A DNA stretch of 64,000 nucleotides from Polyodon spathula (GCF_017654505.1 NC_054536.1:12517794-12581793); one strand, 5' to 3'. Positions 20,301-32,532 are shown, counted from the stretch's first letter. Notes: generated from the sequence alone by a model not told the origin. Numbers and translations: made by a program.

Positions 20301-23066
20301 ACCATTAAATGTATTTATCTAAATGCTAGAAGTATCAGAAACAAAATTCTAGAACTTGAAGCTACTGCACTAATAAGTAACTATGATGTGATAGGTGTTA
20401 CTGAAACTTGGTTGTCTGAGAGTGATGGGGACGAATATAATATTTGTGGGTATACACTGTATAGGAAAGACAGGCAGGACAGAAGAGGAGGAGGGGTAGC
20501 GCTATACATAAGAAACAGTCTTGAAGCCCAGGTGTTAAACCTGGACAAAGAAAATAAAGCCGAATCAATATGGGTCAGAATAACGGACAAAAATTCAAAG
20601 GGCATAATAATAGGAGCATGCTATAGACCGCCAGATTCAGACAGTGAGCAAAATAATCTGTTATACAATGACATTAGAAATGCGTGTAGCAAAGGAGAAA
20701 CCATACTAATGGGGGATTTCAACTTCCCCCATATAAAATGGGAAAACCCGGTGGGTAGCACGAAGGATGAAATTGAAATGGTGGAAATGGCAAATGACTG
20801 CTTCCTAACATAATTTATCATGGCACCGACTAGAGGGGAGGCATGCCTTGATTTAGTCTTTTCAAATAACGAAGACAGAATAACTAAAACAGAGGTCAGA
20901 GAACCACTGGCAAACTCAGACCACAACATGGTCTCATTTGAAGTGTTTTTTAAAACCCCAAAAGTAAAGACTAAAGCTAAGGTTTACAATTTTAGAAAAG
21001 CAAACTATGAAGGTATGAAACAGAGACTAACAGAAGTAGATTGGAGTAAAATAGAGAAAACACCCACAGAAGAAGGATGGTTGTTCTTCAAAAATGTAGT
21101 ACTAGAGGCGCAAAACAATTACATCCCTAAAGTAGACAAATCTAAATGTAAAACTAAATTGCCAAAATGGTTTAATAGATCAATTAAAAAAAATATTCAG
21201 CGAAAAAAGGCACTTTACAGAGCATTAAAAAAGGACCAAAAAGAAAGTACGCAGAAAGAGTACACAGAACTGCAAACGCAAGTCAAAAAGGAAGTTAGAA
21301 AGGCCAAGAGAGAAATAGAAATGAACATTGCTAAGGGAGCTAAAACCAATTCCAAAATGTTTTTCCAATATTACAACAGCAAGAGAACATTCAAAGAGGA
21401 GATTAAATGTTTAAGAGATACAAATGGCAAAATCGTAGATGAAGAAAAAAAAATAGCAAATATATTAAATGATTACTTTTCACAAGTTTTTACAAAGGAA
21501 GATACTGACAACATGCCCCACATGTCATCCAGTTCCTATCCAGTTTTAAATAACTTTAGCATAACTGAGGCAGAAGTGTTAAAGGGACTAGGAGCTTTTA
21601 AAATAAACAAATCCCCTGGGCCGGATGAGATCCTCCCAGTAGTACTCAAAGAAATGAAAGAAGTAATTTACAAACCGCTAACCAAGATCATGCAGCAGTC
21701 TCTTGACACAGGGGTGGTACCGACAGACTGGAAAATTGCAAACGTAATACCAATCCACAAAAAGGGAAACAAAACTGAACCAGGTAACTACAGACCAGTA
21801 AGCCTGACTTCTATTATATGCAAACTTATGGAAACTATAATAAGATCCAAAATGGAAAATTACCTATATGGTAACAGGGTCCTGGGAGACAGTCAACATG
21901 GTTTTAGGAAAGGGAGATCGTGTCTAACTAACTTGCTTGATTTTTTTGAGGATGCAACATCGATAATGAATAATTGCAAAGCATATGACATGGTTTATTT
22001 AGATTTCCAGAAAGCTTTTGACAAAGTCCCGCACAAAAGATTAATTCTCAAACTGAACGCAGTTGGGATTCAAGGAAACACATGTACATGGATTAGGGAG
22101 TGGTTAACATGTAGAAAACAGAAAGTACTGATTAGAGGAAAAACCTCAGAATGGAGTGTGGTAACCAGTGGTGTACCACAGGGATCAGTATTAGGTCCTC
22201 TGCTATTCCTAATCTACATTAATGATTTAGATTCTGGTATAGTAAGCAAACTTGTTAAATTTGCAGACGACACAAAAGTAGGAGGAGTGGCAAACACTGT
22301 TGCAGCAGCAAAGGTCATTCAAAATGATCTAGACAAGATTCAGAACTGGGCAGACACATGGCAAATGACATTTAATAGAGAAAAGTGTAAGGTACTGCAC
22401 GCAGGAAATAAAAATGTACATTATAAATATCATATGGGAGATACTGAAATTGGAGAAGGAATCTATGAAAAAGACCTAAGAGTTTTTGTTGACTCAGAAA
22501 TGTCTTCATCTAGACAATGTGGGGAAGCTATAAAAAAGGCTAACAAGATGCTCGGATACATTGTGAAAAGTGTTGAATTTAAATCAAGGGAAGTAATGTT
22601 AAAACTGTACAATGCACTAGTAAGACCTCATCTTGAATATTGTGTGCAGTTCTGGTCACCTCGCTATAAAAAAGATATTGCTGCTCTAGAAAGAGTGCAA
22701 AGAAGAGCGACCAGAATTATTCCGGGCTTAAAAGGCATGTCATATGCAGACAGGCTAAAATAATTGAATCTGTTCAGTCTTGAACAAAGAAGACTACGTG
22801 GCGACCGAATTCAAGCATTCAAAATTCTAAAAGGTATTGACAGTGTCGACCCAAGGGACTTTTTCAGCCTGAAAAAAGAAACAAGGACCAGGGGTCACAA
22901 ATCGAGATTAGACAAAGGGGCATTCAGAACAGAAAATAGGAGACACTTTTTTACATAGAGAATCGTGAGGGTCTGGAATCAACTCCCCAGTAATGTTGTT
23001 GAAGCTGACACCCTGGGATCCTTCAAGAAGCTGCTTGATGAGATTCTGGGATCAATAAGCTACTAA
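20301..23066 (+). pseudogene. LINE ORF2, endonuclease plus reverse transcriptase, three stop codons
   Basis: A single reading frame runs from just after the ORF1 stop to TAA 23064-23066, over 900 codons, broken only by stops at 20811-20813 (TAA), 22761-22763 (TAA) and 22956-22958 (TAG). No frameshift is needed. The AP-like endonuclease shows NARSIRNK, VTETWL with the catalytic Glu, GGGVALYI, GDFNFPHIKW and SDHNMV. The reverse transcriptase shows SPGPDEI, GNYRPVSL, YLDFQKAFDKVPH, GVPQGSVLGP and FADDTK (about 22259-22276). The C-terminal region follows, with [11 protein letters not shown] and RRLRGDRIQAFKIL. Copy A has GAA where the second stop lies, and CAG in place of the third. All three breaks look like single-base changes, so the copy is recent by LINE standards but inactive. 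Confidence 0.92.
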
Positions 23067-23145
23067 CAACCAAACGAGCAAGATGGGCCGGATGGCCTCC
23101 TCTCGTTTGTAAACTTTCTTATGCTCTTATGTTCTTATGTTCTTA
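23067..23145 (+). repeat. LINE 3' UTR with inverted repeat and tandem tail
   Basis: After the ORF2 stop, CAAACGAG and CTCGTTTG form a perfect 8-bp inverted repeat around a loop that contains GGCC twice. The end is a short tandem series of TCTTATG/TTCTTATG units. All four LINE copies in the window share this arrangement, which suggests that the element's own reverse transcriptase recognises it. Confidence 0.8.
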
Positions 23146-23590
23146 AATGTGCATCGGGCTATTTAGCAGCTGTACTTACAGTCCAGAGGAGACGTGAGTT
23201 AGGAGTAGAGAGAGCAGTAAACGCTGTTTGAGATTTGTGGAGCACGAAAATCAAACCAAATAGAAAAATATGTCAGATGAAGGGCAGCAAAGTCCTCTTG
23301 GTGCACAGAAAAGAAAATAGGAGCTGAGAGTCTTTACTGCTGAGGTCACTCAGCATGAAAATGAGTTATTTGGAAAAGCCTCAGCCAACATCAGTTATGC
23401 TACCAAAGAGGCTGTCGGGTCCTCTATAGGTGAGAAAGTCAATGCTGTCAGTGTTACCAGGAGGATAGTCAACCAGGTGATGAAAAGGTGGCAGGACCTG
23501 TGCAAACAAAAACGAAACTCCATCCACATCACAGCTGACACTGCTGGAGAGGCAAGCGGAAAGAACAATTCATCCCAAACAAAGTGACCC
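23146..23590 (+). mobile_element. Harbinger-like element, right-hand part
   Basis: From about 23148 the sequence matches the minus-strand reading of 46403 down to ~46100, for example TATTTAGCAGCTG, TGAGTTAGGAGTA, GGAGCACGAAAATCAAACCA and AAAGTCCTCTTGGTGCAC. It encodes the MYB-like protein below. The far right end of the element is not identifiable. Some 120 bp of the element present in the other copy are missing at the LINE insertion site. Confidence 0.75.
23270..23587 (+). pseudogene. MYB/SANT-like protein of a Harbinger transposon
   Basis: The frame from ATG 23270 gives MSDEGQQSPLGAQKRK, then TAG at 23318-23320. It continues in the same frame as ELRVFTAEVTQHENELFGKA, then NISYATKEAV, EKVNAVSVTRRIVNQVMKRW and QDLCKQKR to TGA 23585-23587. 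The tryptophan- and lysine-rich helical pattern and the VTRR...VMKRWQDL block are those of the MYB/SANT-like DNA-binding proteins (NAIF1-like) that accompany Harbinger transposases. In the other copy, residues like MFSEEE precede ELRV; they are deleted here. The protein is truncated after the DNA-binding domain and inactive. Confidence 0.75.
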
Positions 23591-26500
23591 TGGGTTTGAA
23601 TATGCAGGGTCTTCTCTGTCTTGCCCTTCTCCTCCAAAGGTTTTCCTACCTGTCCTCAATAAGATCCAAGCGTTGCCACATCAGGAAAATGACAGGTCTC
23701 TGCAGGGGTGTGCTTTTATACATCTTTTAATTTCTCGCTTCTACAATGGTTTGCAATTTCCAAAACAGATAAACAAAGGCTTAAAGGACCTGAAAGGAGA
23801 AATTACTTAGTTGTTCAGTTCTAGTATGGAAAATTAACAGATTTTTTATTTTTATTTTTTTTCTCAATTCAGAGAATGAAACATTTGAGCAACATAGAGG
23901 TGAGCCAATCTTGTGTCTACCAGATTGGATCAGTGCAAAGGTTCTTAATATATTTACAAGACATAAAAAGCTACAGACAAAAGTAAGGCCCTTGTGTACA
24001 CAGTGCAAGATTATGCAAGACACAAAATTGCCCCATGTATCAACATACTTGTTTCATATGGGTGTTTTCAAAAACCTAACCAACCTGCTACATGGCAAAA
24101 TAGACATTACTTATTTATCCACTCTCCAGCATACTTCCAAAACAAGATACTGTCAAATCTTTCATACGTTTTTTGAGTCTGTATAGTATTTATAACATTG
24201 ATTTTCCAAAACCAGAAACATATGCTGTACATAATGCTTTGGCCAAATATCGTGACCATATTTTTTAAGGTTAATGAATTGTGTAAATGAATAAATATGC
24301 CAATGAGTATGGAAATACATAGACAGAAACCTCAGCTGATGATAAGAAGTGAGGTAATTATGCGTGACAGTCACAGTGAAGTTATGTTTTTTTTTTTTGG
24401 GGGGGGGGGGGGAGTTGTATCAAATTATCTTGGGGCATATTAAATCTAAATGTAGTGTGTTGCCTTAGATAAGGCAGAATAAATGTGGTCTCAAAATGAC
24501 AGCGCAGTCCAATTGTTATTCAGACACAAAGCAAAGCTGCTGCACAGAGGGTATTCAGCGGTCAACATCCTGGTCTGTGTTCATAGACCTTCCAATAATA
24601 CACTAGGAAAATGAACAGAAGGAATTGGCAGGTAAGCGGTTAATAGTTTTGAAATAGTGAAACCAACTGGTGAGGTGCACTTTTCTCTACTGTTTGGCTT
24701 TTGACAGTAGCATAGTTTGGAAAGTATGTGTGCTTATAGTGCAATCACCACACTGATTCAAAATGTTTATAGGTGGCAGTATAACTGAAACCTGCAACAA
24801 AACACTCACGTCAAAACAAATCCTCGCTGTCTGACTCACTGTGTGCCGGGCTTTATAACTTGATTTAAAGAAACAAAAGACCAGCAAATCCCTAAAGATT
24901 ATGAATTCAGAGTCTAAGCATAAATGTATGTGCAGTCTAATCTTCGATTTAAAGGTATCACTTGCAGTACTCTGGGGGAATTAAAAAGATAGCACCTGTA
25001 TCATACTATTTATTAATGGGTTACGGAGTCAGCCAACAGTGTTTACGGTTGTGTTTTACAAGTCACACAATTGCCTTTTCATTAGTCTAAAATAACCTAT
25101 TCTTTGATACAAAAATGCAAAAATAACCTAGTCTTTATACTTTTTCATCTAGTCTCTTCAACCTGAAGTAATCATGGTGTAATGTCTTGTTTGTGTGTGA
25201 TTGGTAGGTAATTACCACATCTCTATTCAATCAAGTCTCCTTTGTTGTGTTTTTATATATATATACAGTAGGTATTCATTTCCACTGTCCTTCCTTAGTT
25301 TTCCTCTTAAAATAAACAACTAGGTTAACACAAACAGGGTTCCTAATTAGCTTAGGCACTTGTAGGCTTATAGATATTTTCTGTGCATATAAAAGCAATT
25401 CTATTGGTAAATGCTTAGTAACTGGGGGCATTCAGTATCAGGGATCATGGTTACTGATTTGTAGCAGACTATACTGGCAATGTAAGGGTAACTGCGCGAG
25501 AGTGCTGACCCCTGCCGGTCAGATGAGATAACACACTATAAACAATATAACTGCTACTCCAACAATCATACCGGCCCTGAATATCACGTGTCTCCCGACA
25601 ATCCGAAACTCACCATTTCCGTTTGCTTTTAACCCGACTCTTATCCAGAACGTTGTTTCCATCAAAAATGAAACATTTTTCTGCTGTTTTCCGACAGGTG
25701 GAATGGGTGTAATTTATATAAAGGTGGTGGAATAACTGTTTAGTATTTAAATGAGAAACCTAGATGTTAATGATGCAAATGATCTTTTTACATCAGTTTA
25801 GGATTTCAATCAAGGGACAGGTAGATAGTAAAGGCAGAGAAAAACAAAACAGGCTTGTGTTTTAAGATATACGGAGAAAGAAGAGAAGCTATATTTAATG
25901 GAACATAAAAGTAAAGAAAATACATGACAAAGAAAAAGAAAAAATTAAAGTTACAGAGATAATTTTAATGTAATTTTGTACATATATGTTCTGTATTCTG
26001 TTTTATGAAACCGGTTGCACTTTATGAAAATAAATAACACTTGAGTGTATAATAGGATATCATATAAACAACTTGTGGCAAAGACTGGCAATGCATGACC
26101 TAAATCTTCTTTAAGTTTGTCACATAAATAAGTCATAGCCTAATCCATTTGATATCTTCGTAGCACTTGCTCTTCTACAAGGTCCAAACAGAGGATGCCC
26201 TTTGACTATATACAGACAGGGTATACCTTCTGCGTCATCTTCGATTCCCTACTGAGAGGTAGCTGGCTACATTATCCCTGTCATCCTTTAAAATCACAGA
26301 AATCCCTAGCAGCACATTGGGCTTCATCAAAATAGTCATCAGAGTCATTGCACCCACCTCGGAACCTTTTTATTTTTGAGACAGCGCTTGTTTGAAAAAG
26401 GTTCCCACCTATTAGGGCTCTTTGAAACAGGCGGAACAATTTTAGACAGGAAATACTCAATCCAACCACATCAACCCTTTTGGGCGGTATGTTAATTAGG

Positions 26501-27185
26501 CACCCACTTCATTTGCATAACATTAATTTGCGACTGTTCTCTTCCTTCCTAGCCATTTTTGATTTTTTGTTCAGAACACGGAAAGTCTGAAAGTTAAAAC
26601 CCCATGACAAAAACCGGACAGGCAGAAAAGCTTTGATGTTCAGGGCCACAGTGTTTAAGATTGTGAGTTTGATGATTTGTGGCCATATTATATTCTATAT
26701 GTATGTTGTAACACATTCCATAAATAAATTCAACCTGCTTTGCATTTTCTTTAGCTCCATATTAAAAAGTGATATTGGGTACTACTTTAGCTTAAAACAT
26801 TTTCTTAGCCTCTGTGCCTTATTTACAGGGTAGTGATGAGCTGGCACATCCTGGGTCATTGCACCACAGCAGTGCCTTCTGCCTGAAAGCGTGTCAGTCA
26901 ATAAGGGAAGCAGCTGGTTGTTTCCAGGCAAGAAAGAAGCCACTGAAGGGACAGGGACAATGTCACCCTCCAGGTGAAACGACCAATCAAGCGAACACTA
27001 CAAGAAAGAGTGGCCTGCAAACAGAGATTTCTTCACCCAGGTATAGAACCAGGTGTTCTATTTGTATTCTTTCAAAACTGGACATTTGCAGTTCACAACA
27101 GGTAAGCTGTTTGCAATTGTCAGTTTATACCATATTTTTAAGGCAATATTAGAATATTTAAAAAAAAAATGTGTGCCTCACATTA
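23591..27185. other. Gene-free intergenic stretch
   Basis: No gene is recognisable. It includes a poly-T/poly-G run at about 24387-24413. The portion from 23620 to 23720 may still be the tail of the Harbinger-like protein region in another frame (KMTGLCRG-type peptide) but is too decayed to claim. Confidence 0.5.
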
Positions 27186-28205
27186 CATAAGAACATAAGA
27201 AAGGTTACAAACAATGCCATTTGGCCCATCTTGCTTGTTTGGTTGTTAGTAGCTTATTGATCCCAGAATCTCATCAAGCAGCTTCTTGAAGGATCCCAGG
27301 GTGTCAGCTTCAACAACATTACTGGGGAGTTTGTTCCAGATTCCCACAATTCTCTGTGTAAAAACATGCCCCCTATTTTCTGTTCTTACTGTACCTTTAT
27401 CTACTCTCCATTTGTGACCCCTGGTCCTTGTTTCTTTTTTCAGGTCAAAAAAGTCTCCTGGGTCGACTTTGTTAATACCTTTTAGAATTCTGAATGCTTG
27501 AATCAGATCGCTATGTAGTCTTCTTTGTTAAAGACTGAATAGATTACATTCTTTTAGCCTGCATACAGGGGCATGCGCAGGAATACAAATTTGACCGCTA
27601 CTGGGGGGGGGTGCACATTAAACAATGTGTGTGTTTGTGTGTGTGTGTGTGTGCGTGCGTGTGTGTCCTGTGTTGATATGGTTAAATAAATAGCATTACA
27701 CTCACTTGTCATTTCAGTGAAAGTCTTTCTAACACTGAAACATCTTTCTGCAGTTGCAACTGTAACAGGTAGCGTGAAATTCTTGATTCAGCTTTCTGTA
27801 CTTTTCTGACTAAACTGTCTGTTGATCTCACTTACTATCCTATCCTCCCCTCCCCTCCCCTCCCCTCCTTTTGGGCTGCCCTCCCCCCTGTCTGTATATG
27901 ACATGGCTTTTAAACCAAGAATAATTCTGGTCGCTCTTCTTTGCACTCTTTCTAGAGCAGCAAAATCCTTGTTGTAGCAATGTGACCAGACCTGAACACA
28001 ATAATCTAGACGAGATCTTACTAATTGTAAAGTTTTAACATTACTTCCCTTGATTTAAATTCAACACTTTTCACTATATAGCTGAGCATTTTCTTGGCCT
28101 TTTTTTGATGAAGACATTTCTGAGTCAACATAAACTCCTACTTTTTAATGAATTTCTTCTTCTGTTTCAGTATCTCCCACATGGTGTTCCTAATGGACAT
28201 TTTTT
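27186..28205 (-). mobile_element. CR1-type LINE 3' fragment (copy D, antisense, split)
   Basis: Reverse-oriented LINE sequence runs from the CATAAGAACATAAG 3' end at 27186 to 27565 and resumes at 27891 up to about 28205, in the reverse transcriptase C-terminal region. The interruption is a 325-bp hAT-like insertion. Many stops and small gaps show it is an old copy. Confidence 0.9.
27566..27890. mobile_element. Small hAT-like element inside the LINE
   Basis: The insertion starts CAGGGG (27566-27571) and ends CCCCTG (27885-27890). It is flanked by CCTGCATA (27558-27565) and TCTGTATA (27891-27898), six of eight matching. The intact LINE has TCTGCATA at exactly this position, so the duplication is of the LINE target itself. 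The interior has a GT microsatellite (about 27626-27667) and a CCCCT-rich stretch, and no coding sequence. Confidence 0.75.
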
Positions 28206-29320
28206 ATTGGACATTATCAATAAAATAAGCATGGCAATAGTAACTAAGCAGTTAATGGGCAGCGCTAATATTGTAATAAATTAGCAAAGAATGGAATCTT
28301 CCAAACAATAATGCCCCTATTGTTATAGGAGGTTACAGCAATTCAGCAGGTTCTTCACAGAAACTACAAACAACACTTCTCTAAAGCTCCTTTCACACCG
28401 CATGCTCTACATGATTTCACTCTGCTTTTTGAAGACGCATGGTCGACCTGGGTGACAGAAGCAAGTACACAATGCACGTACGCGAATGCCCCGGGAGCAG
28501 TAAAGTTCACATGACCACCCTTCCATCTGTTCAGGCTTTCAAGATGGCGTGCTTGTTACGGAAGCTTCTATCCAAGCTTCTCTGGATTCAATCGCTGGCC
28601 CAAACGTTGATTATGCTTCTTCATCCCTTCACGCCATCATGATATGTCTCAATCAACAGAACTATAACTAAACAGAATAAACAGAAATTGCTCGCAGGTT
28701 CCTTGCAGAAGTGAAACCTTCATGTAGACGTGGCTGCTTGTTACTTTGTCCGCTTACGAAGGCCCATCGTGCATTTTGTCTCTCTCGACTCTGGTCAAAA
28801 CGTCTTGATCCACATTCTGAGGTGAGTCACTGCTGCCCCGTTCGAGCTGCACAACACTGCAACAGTGTAGTACAGTAATAAGCATACCCTTCAATCATGA
28901 GGCTGTCTGTGCATCCTCCTCCCAGCTCCTGCCAGGTGTGCCCAATGAACCCCCTGAATCCTCGGTGGCACTTCCTGCATTGCTGGTGCAGAGCTGCATG
29001 CATAGTTCCAAACACTAAAACAACAACGCTGCAGACAGAACGATTCCAGCACAAGGGCACCGCAGTGCCACAGTTCAGCAAGTCCGCACACACAGGCACA
29101 AACGCACAGAACAAAGAGCCAGGTTTAGCCCTTTAACAAATTGATAGTCACACACACACTTTTACTATGTTGTCTTAAATGAAGTGTTACCAAACAAGTG
29201 ATGTGGGAAAACACCAGCTGATAGCAATGTTTCAACAGCTTTCAAAAGTAGTAGCAAACAGAAAAGGGCAAGCATTAAACAAATCCTACTTGTGCTACTA
29301 ATGTTAATGACATAAATGAC
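28206..29320. other. Gene-free, moderately GC-rich stretch
   Basis: Sequence at 28380-29130 is GC-richer than average and gives several overlapping open frames on both strands. None resembles a known protein, and simultaneous openness on both strands suggests base composition rather than coding. It may be an unrecognised repeat. Confidence 0.5.
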
Positions 29321-29324
29321 CATC

Positions 29325-29961
29325 TTACACACGTTGTTACAAAAAAATTTCAGGGGTTTGCTCCTCCTGTCTCTCTGTAGCCATCTAGCCTTTCTTCGGC
29401 AGGATGCAGCGGAATCCACTTCCGACACCATATGTGACAGGGTCTTCCTCAGGTCACACATGTGGGTAGCCGCTGTTCAAGCATACAGAGAGACTGAGGT
29501 GGTGTTGAAACGCCGGCACAGGCGCGCAGGATTTATTAACAAACAAAAAACGAAAGGCGGTCATGTGACGTTACCAGCGATGGTTACGCACAGAGGACAA
29601 ATACAGCAAACTGTACAAAAAGTGCAAAATAAAACACAATACCGCAAACTATAACTCAAAAGGTGTTGTGAAAATGGCAGGCCTTGCAGCAGCCCCGAGC
29701 AATCTCCCGCGGATGTTTTTAAACTGACGGACACTCGGTCGAGACCCGCCCACGTGCTGATTGAGGACCAGCACAGCCCATCACTTGCTGCCCTTCCCTC
29801 AACCAAGCATAGCAGGCAGCAAGTCTCAATCGAGCGCCCGTCTGTAAACAATAATACAATCAAACTAATCAAGTCCCAAAACGACACAAAATAAGCCCAT
29901 TCCCACATATAAATCACACCAACACTAATTTACCACTGTGCAGGGCAATCGCACTGCCACA
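29325..29961 (-). mobile_element. LTR with adjacent primer-binding site (truncated LTR retrotransposon)
   Basis: On the minus strand an LTR runs from 29961 (TGTGGCAGTGCG) to 29433 (CTGTCACA), 529 bp with TG...CA ends. It has an AATAAA at about 29533-29538 near its 3' part. Two bases later comes TGGTGTCGGAAGTGGATTCC, the form of a tRNA-primed primer-binding site. About 100 bp of leader follow before the sequence stops matching a retroelement layout near 29325. No gag or pol is present, and no second LTR. The PBS style is common in Ty3/Gypsy-type elements, but the superfamily is not provable here. Confidence 0.7.
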
Positions 29962-30389
29962 GACACATTCTAGGAAATACACGTTTTTAGTCTCATATGT
30001 AAAATAAGTATCCATCATATATACCACACATTAATTAGTCTATTATATATTTAGAATGATATATGCTCTATATCCGTGAAATATTTACATTTTAAATATC
30101 TGAAAGTGGCTAGAACCTATTTAGATCTATTTTACATTTTTTATACAGGGTGGTCTGTCCAATAAAAAATAAAACCACAATTTGTAACCCATGGAGGGTA
30201 GTCATCATTCACATATAAAAACAGACACACTGACATATCTAAACTATGTTAATTTGTTTACTACTTACATACGTTACATATAACGCAATGTATCAGTGTA
30301 TATAAACTGGTATTTAGTTTTTGTTTTAGTTTTTTTTTTTTCAGTTTAATAAAACAATTAATTTATTAAATTTGAATTAAACAACACAG
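29962..30389. other. Intergenic, no recognisable feature
   Basis: AT-rich; nothing recognised. Confidence 0.6.

Positions 30390-30463
<74 letters not shown>
30390..30463. repeat. (ATT)n microsatellite
   Basis: About 25 uninterrupted ATT units. Confidence 0.98.
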
Positions 30464-30465
<2 letters not shown>

Positions 30466-31802
30466 TATACACCTCGCATAATCTGTTAGAGTAGACCTTT
30501 CTGCCACGTATCAGACTACTGAAGTGATGTTGGACTGGAGCATGTATGGTCAGGGCATTCACGAAACAAGAGGGGAGTTTTAACTTTAAAATATATTTAT
30601 ACATATTATACAACAGAAAGAACAAGCAAATTAATGTTACACTTACCAAACAGCACTTAGGAATTGTAGTTATAGGTATATATATATATCTATAAATACG
30701 TGCCGCTTCTTATAATGCAAAGTTTGTTTACTTTAGTAATACAGACCTCCCCTACTGAACGGTCGCATCCACTGTTGGAAGTAAGTGGGTGTCTGGTCTC
30801 CTATTTCAAAGAGTAAGTGGATTCCGAAATAGAGATATTGGAATCTGGAGAGTCAGTGAGATAGAGAAAATACAAGGGGAGGCAAATTAAGTGACAGTTT
30901 CTGGACTGTACTGTCGGACCACGTACATAAACTGGATTATTGTAACTTTTCATCCAGCACATTTGTGTTAACAGCATTATTTTTCTTAACTGCATTGCTG
31001 CATCTTTCCAACTAGATGAACTGGGATAGTTGGAGATCTCACTTCGTAAGTTCAACTATGTATTTTTTGGAAAAAAAAACAAACAAAAAAAAAACAGAAC
31101 ATTTGGGGAACGATCATGCTCAGTAGAATAACAATAGTTTCCACCTCTACCTTAAAACTAAAATTCAAGCTATATGATTACGTGAATCTGCAGCATTTTT
31201 TTTTTTTTTTTGTATAAATTTGTTAAAAGTACAGTATAGCTGGTCGCTTACATTCAGTATTCTTGTGTCTGTTTCACTGTTTTATGTACTTGTATAATCT
31301 GTAGTTAAATGTTGCGTTTTTATTTGCACTGTACTGTAATGTATTTGAAATGAATCAGACTTAAGTAGTCTTTGAAACTAATAGACAATTCCCAATGCGG
31401 TATTGAAGGACATTTAATACCGCTAATGCCACTCATTTAATGTCGACTGAAATGGGAAATTGCTGTCTTTCTAAATTGTGTTTGCACGTCAGGTATAGCG
31501 ATTCACAGGTTCTGTACTGTGTTTGAAGTTCCCGATGTATGTCATAGTCCACCACAAGGGGGTGCTGCTGACAAGAGCGTTACCTTGAACCAGCGACCTG
31601 TAGAGCAATAGAACAAATATGAGCGCGTGACGCTTGATACACGTTGTGATATGTTTTAGTAAACTGTTTGTATTGTCAAATTGAGTGTTGACTACACTTG
31701 GATTCTTTTTAACCTGGATTTGTATAAAATACATAAAGGCATTTCTGTAATACCCTTTTTTTATATTGAGAAGAAACATGCCTTAGCATGTGTCGAAAAC
31801 GG
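30464..31802. other. Intergenic, no recognisable feature
   Basis: AT-rich with short A and T homopolymer runs (about 31070-31096 and 31197-31211). No gene or known repeat recognised. Confidence 0.55.
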
Positions 31803-31803
31803 C

Positions 31804-31837
31804 AATATATATATATATATTATATTATTTGCCGTTT

Positions 31838-31916
<79 letters not shown>

Positions 31917-31918
31917 AA
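31804..31918. repeat. (AT)n microsatellite
   Basis: Two AT tracts separated by ATTATTTGCCGTTTACA, the second about 75 bp long. Confidence 0.97.
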
Positions 31919-32530
31919 TGGCCAACTAATATTTTAACGTATTTTTAATTTATTTACTTTTTTCTTTATAGTGATAGCACATGTTTAGTTAAAATATACG
32001 TATAAAGTATATGCACATTAAGACATGCAAGGGGTTATTAGGAAATCAAATTAGATAAGACAGAGAAGGCATTGTGCCTGCGGAAGAATAATCATGAGCT
32101 AACCCTTTATTCCACTAGTTATTTAAATAATGTTCTGATTGATTAAATAAAGTTGATAATAGTGAAACTGTTCTACATTATAACTGGTACAACAGAATAA
32201 AGAATAAACTCCCATACTTAAAAAAAACAAAAAAAAACCAAAAAAAAACAACAACAACAACATAAAAAACCAGACTTTAAATCTTGAACACTTGTTGGTA
32301 ACAGATTGGTGTCACAGTGTTCTGTCTCAAGGGGTGAAGAGCGAGATCCAGATATATTATGCTATTTATTTGATACGTTCAGTTTTATAAGCCATGATAT
32401 CCACATCATATTTGCAACAGGAGGGACAACATTATAATTGATTTTTAAAAAAAATAGAATATAACATGATTTCACTGAAAGAAAGACATAGGTCCTAAGA
32501 AAAAGTTGATGAACAAAGAACAAACAAGAA
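31919..32530. other. Intergenic, no recognisable feature
   Basis: AT-rich, with an A-rich imperfect CAA repeat at about 32220-32262. No gene recognised. Confidence 0.6.
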
Positions 32531-32532
32531 AT

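Larger units (their letters stand above)
20002..23145 (+). mobile_element. CR1-type LINE, nearly complete ORF2 (copy B)
   Basis: The element contains the C-terminal end of ORF1 (20010-20223), an almost intact ORF2 with endonuclease and reverse transcriptase, and a short 3' UTR that ends in TTCTTATG-type units. It is 5' truncated within ORF1. It lies inside a Harbinger-like element whose two flanking parts are at 19972-20001 and 23146 onward. Because copies A, C and D share its sequence closely, the family was probably active several times in this genome. Confidence 0.93.

Noticed and set aside
20820..22763. Large reverse transcriptase ORF as a host gene or retron-like system
   Set aside because: Endonuclease, ORF1 esterase end, CR1-style 3' end and multiple copies in the same window show that it is a LINE.
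28827..29136. Overlapping open frames on both strands in GC-rich DNA
   Set aside because: Openness on both strands is explained by base composition; none resembles a known protein.
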